This document shows positions 46,210 through 60,223 of a DNA stretch of 64,000 bases, in pieces. The notes beneath the pieces are model-generated. The model did no database searches and was not told where the DNA came from. It saw only the letters and a list, made by a program, of their open reading frames with translations. The stretch is from Cunninghamella blakesleeana. Lineage: Eukaryota; Mucoromycota; Mucoromycetes; Mucorales; Cunninghamellaceae. The position numbers and the translations under genes are program-made. Location of the stretch: the NCBI GenBank assembly GCA_017871115.1, contig JAFCIZ010000007.1, forward strand, positions 1,054,001-1,118,000, given 5' to 3'. Within the stretch, counting starts at the first letter, position 1, and each line of letters begins with the position of its first letter.

Positions 46210-49200
46210 ATGGATATGTTCGTAAGAGGGAAAACAAAACCAAAACGACGACCTGATCCACCTGCTCCTATTATTTCTACACCTATACCACAGCGATCTA
46301 CTAGTCATGGTCCTCATTCTCCCAGTAGTCCAACTCATATATCTTCAAATAGTGCCTATACATCTATTGCTTCGACAAACACTGATGATTATTTTTCTGG
46401 TAATACTTTTTTTTTTTTTATAAAAAACTCCCTTTTTTATTTTAGACTTTCCCTAATCTTGTAATTTTATTCAATATATTATAATAGGACGTGGTGAAGA
46501 TTCCTCAATACGTAGTTCTCAATCGACCACTTATTCTGTTCCAAGCAATGATGGCGATGGTTATACGACTCAACCTGATAAACTATGCAATGCTGAAATT
46601 GAAGATCTTTTTGAAAAAATGCTGGTAACAAAAAATTATTATTAGCCTAACAAATAAAAATAAAAATAAAAGTTATAATAACAATAATAGTAATAATAGG
46701 CTCTAATCCCCCTTTCCCCTTATTCATTTTCTACAATATACCAATATATTATTATTATTTATAGACACGACGAGGTATTCACGATAGTGCAGCAAGGAAT
46801 GTGATGATGGGATTTTCTATTGAAAAAAAACGACTTATGGTTACCCAAGATATACAAGCAGAATCAATCACAGCATCAAATATTCCTTCAACGTCTTCAT
46901 CTTCTAAACGAGCTACAGATCGAAACAAGGAAGTGGAAAATAGTCCCGAATATTTTGTAAAAAAATTATCTGAAAAAATGATTAGTTCAAAAGTGATTGC
47001 TCATTTGGCTGTTGGTTTACGTACGATGCCTCTTAGCTGGGTTAGACAATTTATAGAAATGGATGGTTTAGAGCTGGTTACAGATTCTTTATCGAGTATA
47101 AATAATATTAAGCAAAAGTAAATTAGAGCATTAATATATAAAATATATTTAAAAAATAATTAGATTAAAAACTCAGCAATATTAATATGAAACCTATATA
47201 TTTTAGGCGCGACATCGATATTCAAATTGAAGGTGATTTATTAAAATGCTTCAAGGCGCTATTGAATAACAGGGTAAAATAAATAAATAGAGAAATTTAT
47301 GTATACGTATATAATATAATATAAGAGTTTTAAAAGATGACTCTAAATTATTATTATTCTTATAATATATGCATTTTTTATATAGATAGGGGCTAAGGAA
47401 GCTATTAAGCATCCACAATGTGTTCAACATATAGTTAATTGTATTGTATCACCATCTATTATTACTAGACGTTTAGTATGTGAAGTTTTAGTTTTTCTTT
47501 GTTATTTTGAGGTACCTTTAGGTCAAGAGATGGTTTTAAAAGCAATGGATCATTTACGTGATACATCAAAAGGTTTAGGTCGATTCGATTTATGGTTACA
47601 TGGATTAGAATCATCTTTGGGTGGTCGCGGTCGTATGGGAAGTATGGTTGGTGCAAGTGAAGATTTTAAAAGATTAGGTGGACATGGTGCTGATAGTCAA
47701 TTAACCGAATATGCTGTAAGTAAACACACACACATATATATATATATGAATATATTGCTCAAATGAGTTTTTTTTAATATATAAATCTGTTTTATTACTT
47801 TTTTTTTAATATATATATATATAGCTATATAATATGATATTCGTTAATGCAATTATAAATGTAGTGGAAGACACCGAAGTAAGAATACATTTAAGAAATC
47901 AATTACACGCTTCTGGATTAGAGCAAATAATGGAGAAAATGGGTGAACTCGGTAGTGAACATGTAGATCGACAGATTCAAGAATATAAAACATGGGCAGA
48001 AAATGATCATGATGAAATTATGGAAATATATCACGAACGTGTACTTAGAGATATGAATGACCCAAGGGATGTATTTGAATGTGTGTTATCTAGTGTAGAA
48101 GGTACTCGTGGATATGACTTTTTTTTAAGTTGTTTGCAACATTTATTACTTATTAATGAAGATGGTGGACTTAAATCAAGATATTTTCAAATTATTGACA
48201 ATTTAATTACCCAGATTGTATTGGATCATAAGGGGCTAGCAGAAGATTTTTCAGCATCTTATGGTACTTCAGTTCGACACTTGGTTGATAAATTTGCTGA
48301 TCAAGATCAATTACAAGCAACTTTGGAAGAAATTCATAATTTACAAGATATGTATGATGAGGTAGTGCGTGAAAGGGATGAATTAAAAGTGAAGTTATCT
48401 GAAGGTGGAAGGTTTGTAAAAAGTGAAGAAGGTAAAATAAAGGATAAACTTAATTTTTTTTTAAAAAAGAAGAAAAAGAAAAAGAAAAGGAATAAAAAAT
48501 AAAATATAAAAACAAGAAAAGTATAGGATCGCATGATTTATTTTTTTTCTACATTTTGTTTTTGTAGATTCAACTTTAGTTAATCAGCTTAAAGAAAAAA
48601 CAGCTTCATTGGAAGATTTACTTAGAATGTCAAGGCACACCATATCTACTTTACAAGGGAAATTGCGTGATTTACAAAGTAATTATGATCGAGATTTGGA
48701 AAATGCACAAAATCAGTTAGATATGTTTTATAAAGCTGTAGATGATGCTGAGGATAATGGCGAAGGTGATGAAATAATTTTAAAACGATCAGAATTTGCA
48801 AAAGCAGTTGGTCGTATCCGAGCACAGGAAAGCTTGGAAGGAAAGCCTACTCAAAAGCGTGATTCAAAGGATACCAAAGAGGACAAATTACCAGATATCA
48901 ATAAACATAAATCAATAGCACTTGGATTATCTGAAGAGTTTAAAAATCAATTAGCAATGCAATTTGGATCTAGTAGTGGTTTAAGTGATTTTGTATTACC
49001 TGGTACATTACCTTTAATGGGGTCAGCACAGCGTCGTCCAAAACCCCTCCGTCGTCAAATACATAATGATAATTTTGATGAATCAAACTCAATAATACCC
49101 ACAACATCTGTTGGTACAACTTCTGATTCAACTCTTACTGAAAACAACGATATACCTCATTCTCCTATTTCCAACAAAAACTCACACGCTAATTCTTTAC

Positions 49201-52156
49201 CAATACACTCTTCAAATTTATCAAACAATAATAATATTAATAATACCATTAATGAAAATAGTAATACTAATAACAACAATAATTACGATAATATACTAGA
49301 TGACTATTCTTCGCCAAAATCACAAGATCAACCCGATATATTGGATAGGTCATCTCTATCTTCACGTACATCAAAGAATAACCGCGACACTATTTCATCT
49401 ACTCATTCTTTATCAGATAAACCTTCATACACTCAACACTCACAGACGTTAGATCGAAACTCATTATCTTCTTCAGCATCTGACCACCATAATAAATCGT
49501 TTATTCAAACCTCCCCCCCACCAATAACGGGTCGTGATTCATCTATAGATAATAATATTTCTACATCACCATCACCATCACCATCACCATTATTCGTTTC
49601 ATCTCCTTCCCCTCCACCACCACCACCTCCTCCTCTAATGATGAATCAAAATCCATTAATAGATAGTAACGGTAGCAAATCATTATCACTTGCTCCACCT
49701 CCACCACCTCCACCACCTCCACCTCCACCTCCAATGGCAACAGGAAATAATATACAACCATCATCGTTTACGGCTGCTATTAAAAAACAAGCTAAAAATA
49801 ATGAAATTAGAAAATCGTTTATGCCACCAAAAGGGTATAATACACAAGTTTCTGACAACGACAAAAAATCCGATACTGAAACAGCTATTCCACCACCACC
49901 ACCACCACCCTCTGCTCCAGCCAATCCATCAATAGGAGCAAACACTCCTATACCACCATTTGGTGCAATGCGTAAAAAAGTCAATCACCTTCCAAATATC
50001 AAAACGCGTGCATTACAATGGCAAAAGATTAACCAACAACAAATTAAGTCAACTATATGGGAATCAAATGAAGATATAGAGATGGGTTTGGAAGATAAAA
50101 TGGATGTTGAAGGCATTTTTAGTAAGATCGAAGAAGTTTTTGCCCAGAAAGTCATTCAGTCTAAAAAAAAGAAAGTTTTGGAAAAGAAACAAGAAATCTG
50201 TATCATTGATTCTAGAAAAGCATCTAATATTAGTAAGTCCAACGAATGTCTCTTTATATAAAAATAAAGAATAAAAACATTTGTTATTTCTATTTTCTTA
50301 CAATTATTTATTTTTATTTTTATTATATAGATATATCTATTTTAGCAAAATGTAAACATATGTCATTTGATGAAATCACACGTAAAATCTTGGCCGTGGA
50401 TGAAAAATTCTGTACAGAAATCCTTTTACGAAGTATGTTATTAAATGCGCCTACTCCTGAAGAAATGGGAAAGTTGTCCGTTTTTCTTAAAACAGCTTCT
50501 GAAGAAGATTTAAAAAATCTATCAAGACCAGATGCCTTCTGTGCTGAGGTAACTATATTATTATTATTATTGTTATTATTGTTATTATTACAAGAGCATC
50601 ACAACTACTTTCAAAAACGAATTTAACATTTATATATATATTTATATAGATTATGTCCATTGATAGATTTAAAGAACGTATAGATTGTATGCACTTTAAA
50701 GTTACTTTTTCAGAACGTATCACTCAACTTGGTCGTGTATGTAGAAGAAAAAAGAAAAAGAAAAAAAAAAACTAGGAAAGGAAGATATACTAATTAGAGT
50801 TACTCTGTTCTTTTTATCCTTTTTACTATAGAATATGTCAAATGTTATGGAAGCTTCTACGTCTATAAAAGAATCACAAGCCTTCAGAGATCTCATCAAT
50901 GTAAGCTAATTAATTTTTATAGAATATATTGTAAATATATATATATAGGACTTTTTTTAATTTATATTATTTTATTTTAGATTATTTTACTAGTTGGAAA
51001 TTTTTTGAACGGAACTAACTTTCAAGGGGGTGCTTTTGGTATTCGAATTGGCAGTATCAATAAACTTGTGGATACTAAATCATCCGATAATGATTCCACT
51101 TTGTTACATTTCTTAATTCAAATGATTGAAGAAAAATTTCATCACATTAATGAAAATTTATTGGATGATTTGCAGCTTTGCGGTGAAGCATGTAGAGGTA
51201 TGAATCTATTTTAATTTACTATAATTTTTTTTTCAAAAAAAGTAGGAATTGTCTTAAATATTATTTTATCTGTATTCAATATTTATTTTTATTTTTATTT
51301 TTATTTTTATTTTTGATATATTTATATAGTGACGATTCAGGACCTTATCAAGGACTATAATGAATTAAGAGTTGGATTGCAGAAAATTATACATGAATTA
51401 GACTGCCATTATGGTGAAGATTATTATCCATCAGAGACAGATAAATTTGTTGACGTACTTTCAGATTTTAGAGATATGGCTGTAGAAAAATTCGATCAAT
51501 TAGAAGTTAGATATACAGCTATGGATATTGCATATAAAGATGTTGTAACATACTTTGGCGAAAATCCTAACGATATGAAACCCGATGAATTCTTCGGTAT
51601 CTTCAAAACATTTACATCAAGTTGGGAGGTATGTAATTTATTTATTTACTTTTTATAAAAGAAAATGAAAAAGATAACTGAGTTGAAGTAAAACGATTAA
51701 CTAACAAATGCATTTTCACCATGTTAATAGAAAGCAAAGAGCGATTTAGAAGCAATACGTAAAAGACAGGAGCAATTAGAAAAGGCCAAGAAATATGAAG
51801 AAGAACGAAAAGAAAGGCTCAAACAATCTCGGTCTGGTATGCAAACAATGGAAATAGTCTCTGAAAATCAAGAAGATAAACATATTATGGATAACTTGTT
51901 GGAACGTTTACGTTCCGGAGAAATGGCAACAGCAACAAAGCAAAGAAGTAGACGAAATACTCTGCGTGAAAGGCGGAGGACAAGGAGTGAATCTGTAATG
52001 ATTAAGGCGGAAGACTTATTAAAGCATATGCAAAACGAAATAGAAACATCAGCAACTACTCAACAAAGATCACGCAGTAATTCAAAAAGGTTAGCAAGTT
52101 CAGAGCGTATGCGTCGACTAGCATCATTAGCAGAGGAAATGACAATGGATACTTAA
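46210..52156 (+). CDS. BNI1: Diaphanous-related formin (Bni1/SepA type)
   Basis: Nucleates and elongates unbranched actin cables at growing tips and septa, downstream of Rho GTPases. Thirteen exons, 46210-46399 through 51731-52156, give 1554 aa with all phases closing. An N-terminal GBD/FH3 regulatory region is followed by coiled coil (LKEKTASLEDLLRMSRHTIS) and a Ser/Asn-rich linker. FH1 polyproline runs are at 49607-49640, 49693-49735 and 49890-49915. The FH2 domain spans about 49980-51800 (KTRALQWQKIN; GNFLNGTNFQGGAFGIRI). The C-terminal autoinhibitory DAD is clear: IMDNLLERLRSGEM, then a basic RSRRNTLRERRR. FH1-FH2-DAD order makes this an autoinhibited Rho effector. Tandem with SEC16 and two genes after the myosin V/ZPR1 region. 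Confidence 0.96.
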
Positions 52157-52702
52157 AAAAAAGCAAATGACAATTCATATACCATTCATATTTTTTCTTT
52201 CCTTTTTTTCTTTTATATTAATGACGAGCTTTAATTAAATCAGCTGTCATGTATAATCAATGTATTTTACCAAATTTAACATATTTAATTCCCCGTCCAA
52301 AAAAATAAAGCATATTTTTTTTTTCTTTTTTTATAATAATCTTTTCCTTGCCAACCAATCACAAATTTACACTCAAAATTAATTTTAAAATCCGAACAAT
52401 TTTTTTTTTTTCCAATTTCCCTTTCTTCGCTTTTCTTTTCAAAAGTAATTTAGTAATCGTGTATACAAGAATTGAAACAGGTAAATATATACATTTATCT
52501 AGATTTATTCATAGCATATTATATATTGATGGAATATGCGTAAATTAATTACTTTATTTTTTTTTTATCCTTTTGATTTTTTCTTTTTCTTTTTTATAAA
52601 TATGAATTTATTTTTCTTTTTCTCCTTTACTATTTTTTTAGTTCCTAAAATTTACGTGTACACGAAAGCTTTACTCGTAATTTAAATTTTCTTTTTATTA
52701 TC
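52157..52702. promoter_or_regulatory. Formin 3' flank and SEC16 promoter
   Basis: 546 nt. T-rich, with repeated TTTTCTTTTT pyrimidine tracts (52330-52440 and 52560-52640) upstream of the SEC16 ATG. A 66-codon frame (52348-52548) is compositionally noncoding. No gene. Confidence 0.45.
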
Positions 52703-55700
52703 ATGTCTTCATCTAAAGAACCACCCGTTGATCAAGGCCCTATTCCTTTCGGTAATCCTACTTCTCAAGGTAATAATAGCCAACAAGGCTTTTTTGGTGC
52801 TGGGCAATCGCAACAAGGATACTCAGTACCTACGAGCAACAATGGCATTGTTCCTCCATCTTCCTCTGACAATAGCCAATATCTGAACAATAGACAACAG
52901 CAGAATATTACGGATAATTTTCATAGTAATCAAACAGCATCACAAGGAACATATGCATCTCAAGGACAGCAGCCTTTAAATGGTGCTACTACTAATCAAT
53001 CATCTTACTACGACAATAACCAGTATCAAGGTACACACATGGGATTGCAACATCAAAAGTCTATTGCTCAATTGGGTCAACAGCAACAACAACAACAAGC
53101 ACAAATACCTCAACACCAACAAGGCGCTACGCTGACCCAAGCTTATAACCCTCCTTTTTATAATCAACAATATGCGGAATCAGTGGTTTCCGATATAAGC
53201 TATCAACAACATTATCAAAATTATGACCAAAATCAGCAGTATCAACAACAATATTACCAAACCTATGATTCTTCACAACAGCAGCCAAATAACTATAGTC
53301 AATCGCAACAGTATAACTATTCTCAACAACAATATGCATATAACCAGCAACAGTATGACTATTCTCAACAACAATACGATTATTCTCAACAACAACAATA
53401 TGGTTATACTCAACAAGATCAATATAATTATAATCAACCTCAACAACAACAGCAACAACTACAAAAGGAAGACACCGACCAACAACAACAGCAACAGCAA
53501 TATGATAGCTCTCAACAAGCCCAACCACAACAAGCGCAACAGCAATTGGACGTAAATAATCAACAAGCATATGGTACTGGAAGTCAACAACAGTATAATG
53601 ATGGTGACCAACAAAAAAAAGATGTGAATCAACAGCAACAACAATATGGTACTGCTCAACAATATGATACTACTCAACAACAGCAACAACCAGATACTAC
53701 TCAGCAACAACAGCAACCAGATATTATTCAACAACAACAGTATGATACTACTCAACAACAACAGTACGATACTGCTCAACAACAACAGTATGATACTACT
53801 CAACAACAACAGTACGATACTACTCAACAACAACAGTACGATACTACTCAACAACAACAGTACGATACTGCTCAACAACAACAGTACGATACTACTCAAC
53901 AACAACAGTATGACATCGCCCAACAACAGCAATACGATGGTAATCAACAGCAACAAAGCTATGATACCAACCAGCAATATCTTAATGAAGCAAGTGCTGC
54001 TATAGTACCAGAAAATAATAATATCACAGAGAATGCTGAAGTGGAAGGGTATGGTAATTATCAATATAGCGCCCAAAATCCACAAGAATATGTAGAACAA
54101 AATGGCTATCAAAATGTAGAAGTTCAACAATATGAACAGCAACAATATTCAAGCAACACAGCACAATCTGAAAATAATCAAGATGTTTTAACTGTTAATC
54201 AACATGATTCCAAAGCTGTTGATCAACAAACTGAAGTACTTAATCAATCATCGGATCAACAAATCCCTCAAGAACAGACTCCAGCTATTGCACAATATGA
54301 TACCAATGTCCCAGAAGTACATCAAAATCACCAACCAACGGAATCATTACCTGACCAAACTATCAATGATCAACAACAGAATCCTCCATATGGCTCATCG
54401 CTCTTTAATCCAGAAGTTCATGGCCATCTTGGTGTATTACCTCCATCTGTTGCAGCACGTATTAATTCTCCTCAACCAGGTTCTATTGTTTTAGTCCCTT
54501 GTCCTGATCCTAATTGTGAAGGCGAAAATAAACCACGAGCTAAATTCTGTAGCGAATGTGGTCGCCCATTAGCAAGTTTATCTCGTGCATCCACTCCAAT
54601 GGCACCCTTCAGTCCACAAACACAATCATATGCCCCCTCACCCTATCAATCACATCAACAATCTCAAGCTTGGTATGGTAATCAATACGGATATTACGAT
54701 CAATCAGCACAACAACAACAGTTGGAATCCGTAGCACCTCCTGATCCATTACAAAGAAATAAGGGATATCCATTAGCAAGCTTTGGTTTTGGTGGTAAAC
54801 TTTGTTTAACCTTTCCTAACAAAACACCTTCTAAAGTCAGCCCTAGTGGCGTGCAATTAAAAGATGTGAAAGAGTTAACATTACCAAATGTAAATCATTT
54901 GTCTGACTTTATTGGCTCTATTCTTATGAATACCTCTGTGGATTTGGATACTAAGAAACAATCTGCTATCACCTATATGAATACTCGTATTGACGAATTT
55001 TATAGTTCTTTACAGTCGTTACAACCATATAGTAATGGTTATTATCATTTGGAAAATAAGATGCATTTATGGCAATTGGTAAAAATATTGATTGAAATTG
55101 ACGGATTTATCTCTGATGGGTAAGTGAAATGATAATAAAGTTAAAAAGTTAAGAGATAAGTGGAATTATATTCATTATATATTATTATGTCATATGTATT
55201 TATTAGAGCTAGTACCGACAGTGCTTTGTACACTCTTTTATATCCAAATCAACCTGAGGATCCTCAATCGAACAAAAGTAATATTGAAGTAGTTAAGGAT
55301 TATTTACTCCAAGGTGACCGTGAAAATGCAATTCAATATGCTATACAACAAAATCTGTGGGCCCATGCTTTTATTATTGCTAAATTTGTTGATCAAGAAA
55401 TTTGGAAATCTGTAGTTGAAAATTTTGTGAATCAAACATTAACAAATTCAACGGATAATGAAGGAAATTCTTTCTATCAAATTGTATATCAAGACTGCCA
55501 ATCTCTTAGAGTGTTGTATTCGTTAATCTCTGGAAATTCAACTGATTCAGGTATATACATATATTAAAATAATAGAAATATGATTAATAACAGTAATACA
55601 AAAAAAAGTGGATTATTTAATTTATTTGTTCATTTTCTTTTAAATTATTCAGTTTCACATTTCCTCCCAAAACATTCCAACTATCCTATTGAAGATGCGT

Positions 55701-55893
55701 TATCAAAATGGCGCGAAACTTTAATATTATTATTGGTTAATAGAAATGAGTATACAGATGATGCCATTAATAAACTTGGTAACTTACTTAAGGAAAATGG
55801 TTGGACGGATGCTGCTGACATATGGTAATAATAATGTTAAAAACTGATCGCCAATATACTTATATATTATACTGTATATTCATTATTATTATC

Positions 55894-55929
<36 letters not shown>

Positions 55930-58413
55930 TTATTTAGTTTTATTATTTCTTCAGTTTCCAATCTTCGTACAAATGATGAGTCCACTGACTCTAATTTACT
56001 TGGTTCCCAAGAAGGCGATTCTACTGCTCCTCTTGATTCTTTATATCTTACTGAATTGTATGAATTTGGTATATCTTTAAATCAATATTATAACACTCCT
56101 ATACTTCCCTTTTTACAAAGCTATAAACTTGTTCATGCTTGGTGGTTAGTTGACGCTGGCCATGCACCTGAAGCCTCATACTATGTGGAATCTATTGTTA
56201 GGGGTATTGAATCTTACGATAGAACTAGTACTTATTTACATCAAGAACTTTTAGAAAGTGTAAAAGAATTAGTAGATCGCTTATCTGGTTCCTTAGACAA
56301 TAGGTAAAAAAAAAAAGTACATTAATGAAATATCATGACCATAATACATATATATATATATATATGTTAAATTTAATCTTAATTTTATAATTTTTAATTT
56401 TTAATGTATATGTTTTTTTTTTATTTTTATTTTGTAGCATTAATTTGGATTCTTCATTGAAAGTATTAGAAAGTAAAATCAATAAAGCTGTGGAAACTTC
56501 AGGTGAAACTTTAGAGCAAAATGAAGTTCCTGTACCATCTAATGCACCTATTGAAGAAAGTACTGACACTAATGCTATTGCTGATATTGCTGATGTTGCT
56601 GAAGTGCCATCTTATAATCAATCAAGTAATCATGAAACTGAAGTTCCTTCCTATAATCAACCTATCAGCTATGAAGCCGAAGTTCCTACCACTCTATCAT
56701 ATGGTCAACCTGAAGCTGGTCATGAAATTAACCTTAATAACGAACATCATCATGAAGCTAACACTTACGAATCAACTAATATGGAAACCTCTATTAGCCA
56801 AGACCAATATGTACCTCAAAATACCAACAATCAAGTTGCAGAAGAATACTCTTCTCAATATTACCCAGAAATAACAACTGAAGTAAATGAATCCACTGTC
56901 ATTTCTCAAGATAAGGAACCTAACCCACCTGTTGAACCCCAAACAACGCAATATCAACAAGAGGAAACCAACATTAAAGAAACAGAACAATATAGTTTCC
57001 AAAATGAAAATAACTATTCTGTTGAAACGAATCAACAAGGTTATAACAACTATAACCCAACCACTTATGAAAACCAAACTACAACTTTATATACAAATGA
57101 GTACACAACCTCCACTCCCTATGACAACCAATCTCAAACTAACTATACTGCTACAGAAGAAAAGAATACTTTATCTTATGATACACAACCTGCAACCTTT
57201 GATGCTGTTACTGAAGAGTATACAACAACTACTTATGAGGCTGATACTACAACAACCACTGTAAATGAAACTAATCAAGAATATATATCCGGCTACGATC
57301 ATCATTCTACAGATTATTCAGCTACTGCTGCCACTCATAGTTATAACTCACCTTATGACCTTCAAACCTCCTCAGTACCCCTTGAATCTAATCAAGAACA
57401 AGTTTCATCCTATGAACCTGCATCAAAAGAAAATGATTTAACAAGTCACTCTCCTTCCTATGAACCTCCTCAACCTGCAACAGAACCTAGTAATAATAAT
57501 AATAACACCGCTGCATGGGATGATTATGATGATTCACTTGGTTTAGGAAATCGTTCCACTAAAAAGGTTCAAGAAAATGAAGTAAAGGATAATGATGATT
57601 CTGCTTCTACCAAACCTTCAACTGCTGATCAACAAAAAGGTGATAATAGTGAAGATGATGATGATGATAGACAAGGTAAACTGAACAACAATGATATAAT
57701 TATAAATGATTTTTATTTTATTTTATTTTTTAAAAAAAAAAAAGATGAATGAGAAATTAATATGAATTTTATTTTATTTTATTTATATAGAAGAACGTAA
57801 AGGATGGGGATTCTTAGCTATGTTCTCTAGATCCCCTGCTACTGTTAATGATAAGGACGATAAGAAAGCTGTTAAAGCTAATCTTGGTGAACAAAGCTCA
57901 TTTTATTATGATGAAAAAGAAGGCAGATGGGTTAATAAAAATGTAAGTTTATTAATAAATGTATATTTTCATATATACATATATACATAAATATATTTAT
58001 AGATGATAGATACTTAATATATATAAATACATATACATTTATATTAATTTTAGGGCGATTCACCAGCAGCACCTGCTAAACCCCCTCCACCTCCTAAGGC
58101 ATCAACTTTAAAATCAGCATCAGCGTCAGCATCACCTGCACCTCCTCCACCATCTACTTTATCATCTATAGATTCCACTAATAAATTAGCTAATTCCTCA
58201 CCAACTTCACCTCCTCTTCCATCTTCCAAGTCACCCATGCTACCAAAAGCTACTACTACACCAACTACCACTCCTTTAGATACTAACTCTTCCTTACAAG
58301 ATTTAATGAATACTCCTCCACCTAGTGGTGCCACTAGACGAGGAGCTGCTGGAAAGAAAAAACCAATGAGATCGCGTTATGTTGACGTCTTCAACAATCC
58401 CCCTCCTTCATAA
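52703..58413 (+). CDS. SEC16: COPII coat assembly protein Sec16
   Basis: Large peripheral ER scaffold that organises COPII budding at ER exit sites. Seven exons: 52703-55119, 55207-55550, 55653-55824, 55938-56303, 56438-57675, 57791-57942 and 58054-58413, giving 1682 aa. The N-terminal about 600 residues are Gln/Tyr-rich, with a tandem QYDTTQQQ tract. A short Cys pattern (CPDPNCEGENKPRAKFCSEC, about residue 600) resembles a zinc ribbon. The Sec16 central conserved domain (from about residue 690, ASFGFGGKLCLTFPN) and the ACE1 helical domain (VVKDYLLQGDRENAIQYAIQ; LVHAWWLVDAGHAPEASYYV) follow. Then come a disordered Asn/Thr/Glu tract and the C-terminal conserved region KGWGFLAMFSRS ... GEQSSFYYDEKEGRWVNK, which binds Sec23 in other species. 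It ends in a polyproline tail. Confidence 0.95.
53734..53912 (+). repeat. 24-nt coding minisatellite (QQQQYDTT) in SEC16
   Basis: About seven near-identical 24-nt copies of CAACAACAACAGTACGATAC plus ACT, encoding QQQQYDTT with occasional A or I replacing T. The near-perfect nucleotide identity shows recent tandem expansion. It preserves the SEC16 frame. Confidence 0.9.
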
Positions 58414-58910
58414 AAAAAAAAAAAAAGAATATATGCCTTTCGTTTATTGAATCGATTATTTTTGTTAATTAAATATTACATTTATCATAATTAAATAGAA
58501 TACTACTTTATTTTTCCTCTTTATTTTATTTTTTGAAGATCATAGTTCATTTTAATTTGCTTTTTTCTTTATATATATAATAAGTAGCGTATTTATTTTT
58601 ATTAAAATTATTAAAATTGATACACATAAATATAATGAATATTATAAAATAGATGATGATATATTAAAAGGTAAATGAACATAAAGATATATAGTTTTGC
58701 TTAAATAATAATAATAATTACATGTAAAAATGACAATACAAAAAAGATTAAAAAAAAAAAAAAATGAATGGTACAATGCATAAATAAAAATATCTAAAAA
58801 AAGGAGTACATATATAAATGGGTTCTTTGGGTATAAAGTAATAGTGATAGTAATAGTAGGGATTGATAGTGAGATATATATTAAAGTGATAGATATGGTG
58901 CTATGTTTTT

Positions 58911-59132
58911 CTAATGAGCTTCGTCTTCTTGGCCTTCAAGTTCTAAGCTTGGAAAGGAAACATAATCCTTTTGAAAAGACCAGGTCTTTTTATTATCATG
59001 CCAATTTATATTATCACAGCTGGGAATGACTTCTATTGAAGAAACGGTGGATCGATTGGTGTGAGTCTGAAATGCTTCTGTTTTATTATTTTGCGTTTCC
59101 ATTTTTCTTTCAAATAAAAATTGTAAAAACAT
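58911..59132 (-). CDS. Small acidic protein, uncharacterised
   Basis: 73 codons from ATG 59132, or 63 from the second Met at 59102, in one exon. The body has ordinary composition: NKTEAFQTHTNRSTVSSIEV, then IPSCDNINWHDNKKTWSFQK, then DYVSFPSLELEGQEDEAH. Its aromatic and acidic C-terminal half looks real rather than a translation of spacer. A clean A-rich region lies upstream. No family recognised. The second Met is perhaps the better start, since the first adds only MFLQFLFERK. Confidence 0.5.
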   Translation of the reverse strand: MFLQFLFERKMETQNNKTEAFQTHTNRSTVSSIEVIPSCDNINWHDNKKTWSFQKDYVSFPSLELEGQEDEAH

Positions 59133-60169
59133 TATGTTGCTTCAAAGTAATTTAGTTGCGAATTGTAAAAATAAATAATGGAATGAAAAAAAAAAATAAA
59201 AAGAAAAGAAAAGAAATAAAAAGGCAACTTTATATAATCATAAAAAAAAAAAAAAAAGTTCTCGACCCAATAATCTTTATGATCTAAAAATAGGATGCAT
59301 CTCTTTATTTGCGGTCTTTATTTTTTTTTATAATTGACAAAAAAAGGCAAGTTGATATAAATTCAGTTGGTTTGGTCAAATATATATAATTAGAAATGAG
59401 CATTTATATTTATCACCACTTTTTTTAACATAAATAGATAGTAATAGAAAGGCGATATACGATATTTTTTTTTTTCTTCGTCCCAAATTATCGTTTTCTT
59501 AAAATAAAATATCAACTTTTCCAAAAATAATTGACGCTGGTTAAAAATAATAAAATAATAAAAAAGTGCCTTATTTCAATATCCCGTCAATTTTTTTATA
59601 GATGATTTCCTATTGAGTATATATATATATATTAATGTTTGATTTACCTTTAACTTTTTATTATATTTGTACCAAAATATTAAAATTATGAAAATAAAAT
59701 AATATTTCATTTTTATTAATTATATAAGTAAGAATAGAAGAGCTTGGCGCATTATAAATATGTTTATGTTTACATTTCATATACTTCAATAATGCTCTCT
59801 TTTACCCCATATAATTAATATCGCTTGGCTATTTCTTTTAAAAAAAGTTTCTAGTAGCTTTTAATATGGATATGTTTTGGTTCAAGAGTGGGTTTTTGTT
59901 GATGATTATATTATTTGTCTAACAAGTGAAATGGAATACGTTTAAAATAACAATAATGATAATGTTCTATTTTTTATAAAATATCTCTCTCAAGTACGTA
60001 CTCTCTCTAAAAAATAGTTAAAAAGAATTAGATTTAGCTATTATTTATTATTAATTTTCCACATATATATTTATTTATTTTATTAATATGTTTAAATATG
60101 ATAAAATAGTAATAATAATCATAAAAAGAAATATTATTATTATTATTACTATTATTATCATAGTAATAA

Positions 60170-60185
60170 TAGTAGCAGCAGCAGC

Positions 60186-60222
<37 letters not shown>
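60170..60222. repeat. Trinucleotide (AGC/AGT)n repeat
   Basis: About five AGC units followed by about twelve AGT/TAG units, in the likely 5' leader or promoter of the SWIRM gene. Simple repeat, probably length-variable. Confidence 0.9.

Positions 60223-60223
<1 letters not shown>

Noticed and set aside
49646..49984. Gly/Ala-rich minus-strand frame opposite the formin FH1 region
   Set aside because: It is the antisense of polyproline codons; no independent evidence for a gene.
52348..52548. 66-codon plus-strand frame between formin and SEC16
   Set aside because: Phe/Ile/Asn-rich composition typical of translated A/T spacer; no motifs.
53459..54145. Long Leu/Ile-rich minus-strand frame opposite SEC16
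   Set aside because: It is the antisense of the CAA/CAG-rich coding region; Leu/Val runs are a by-product of the Gln codons.
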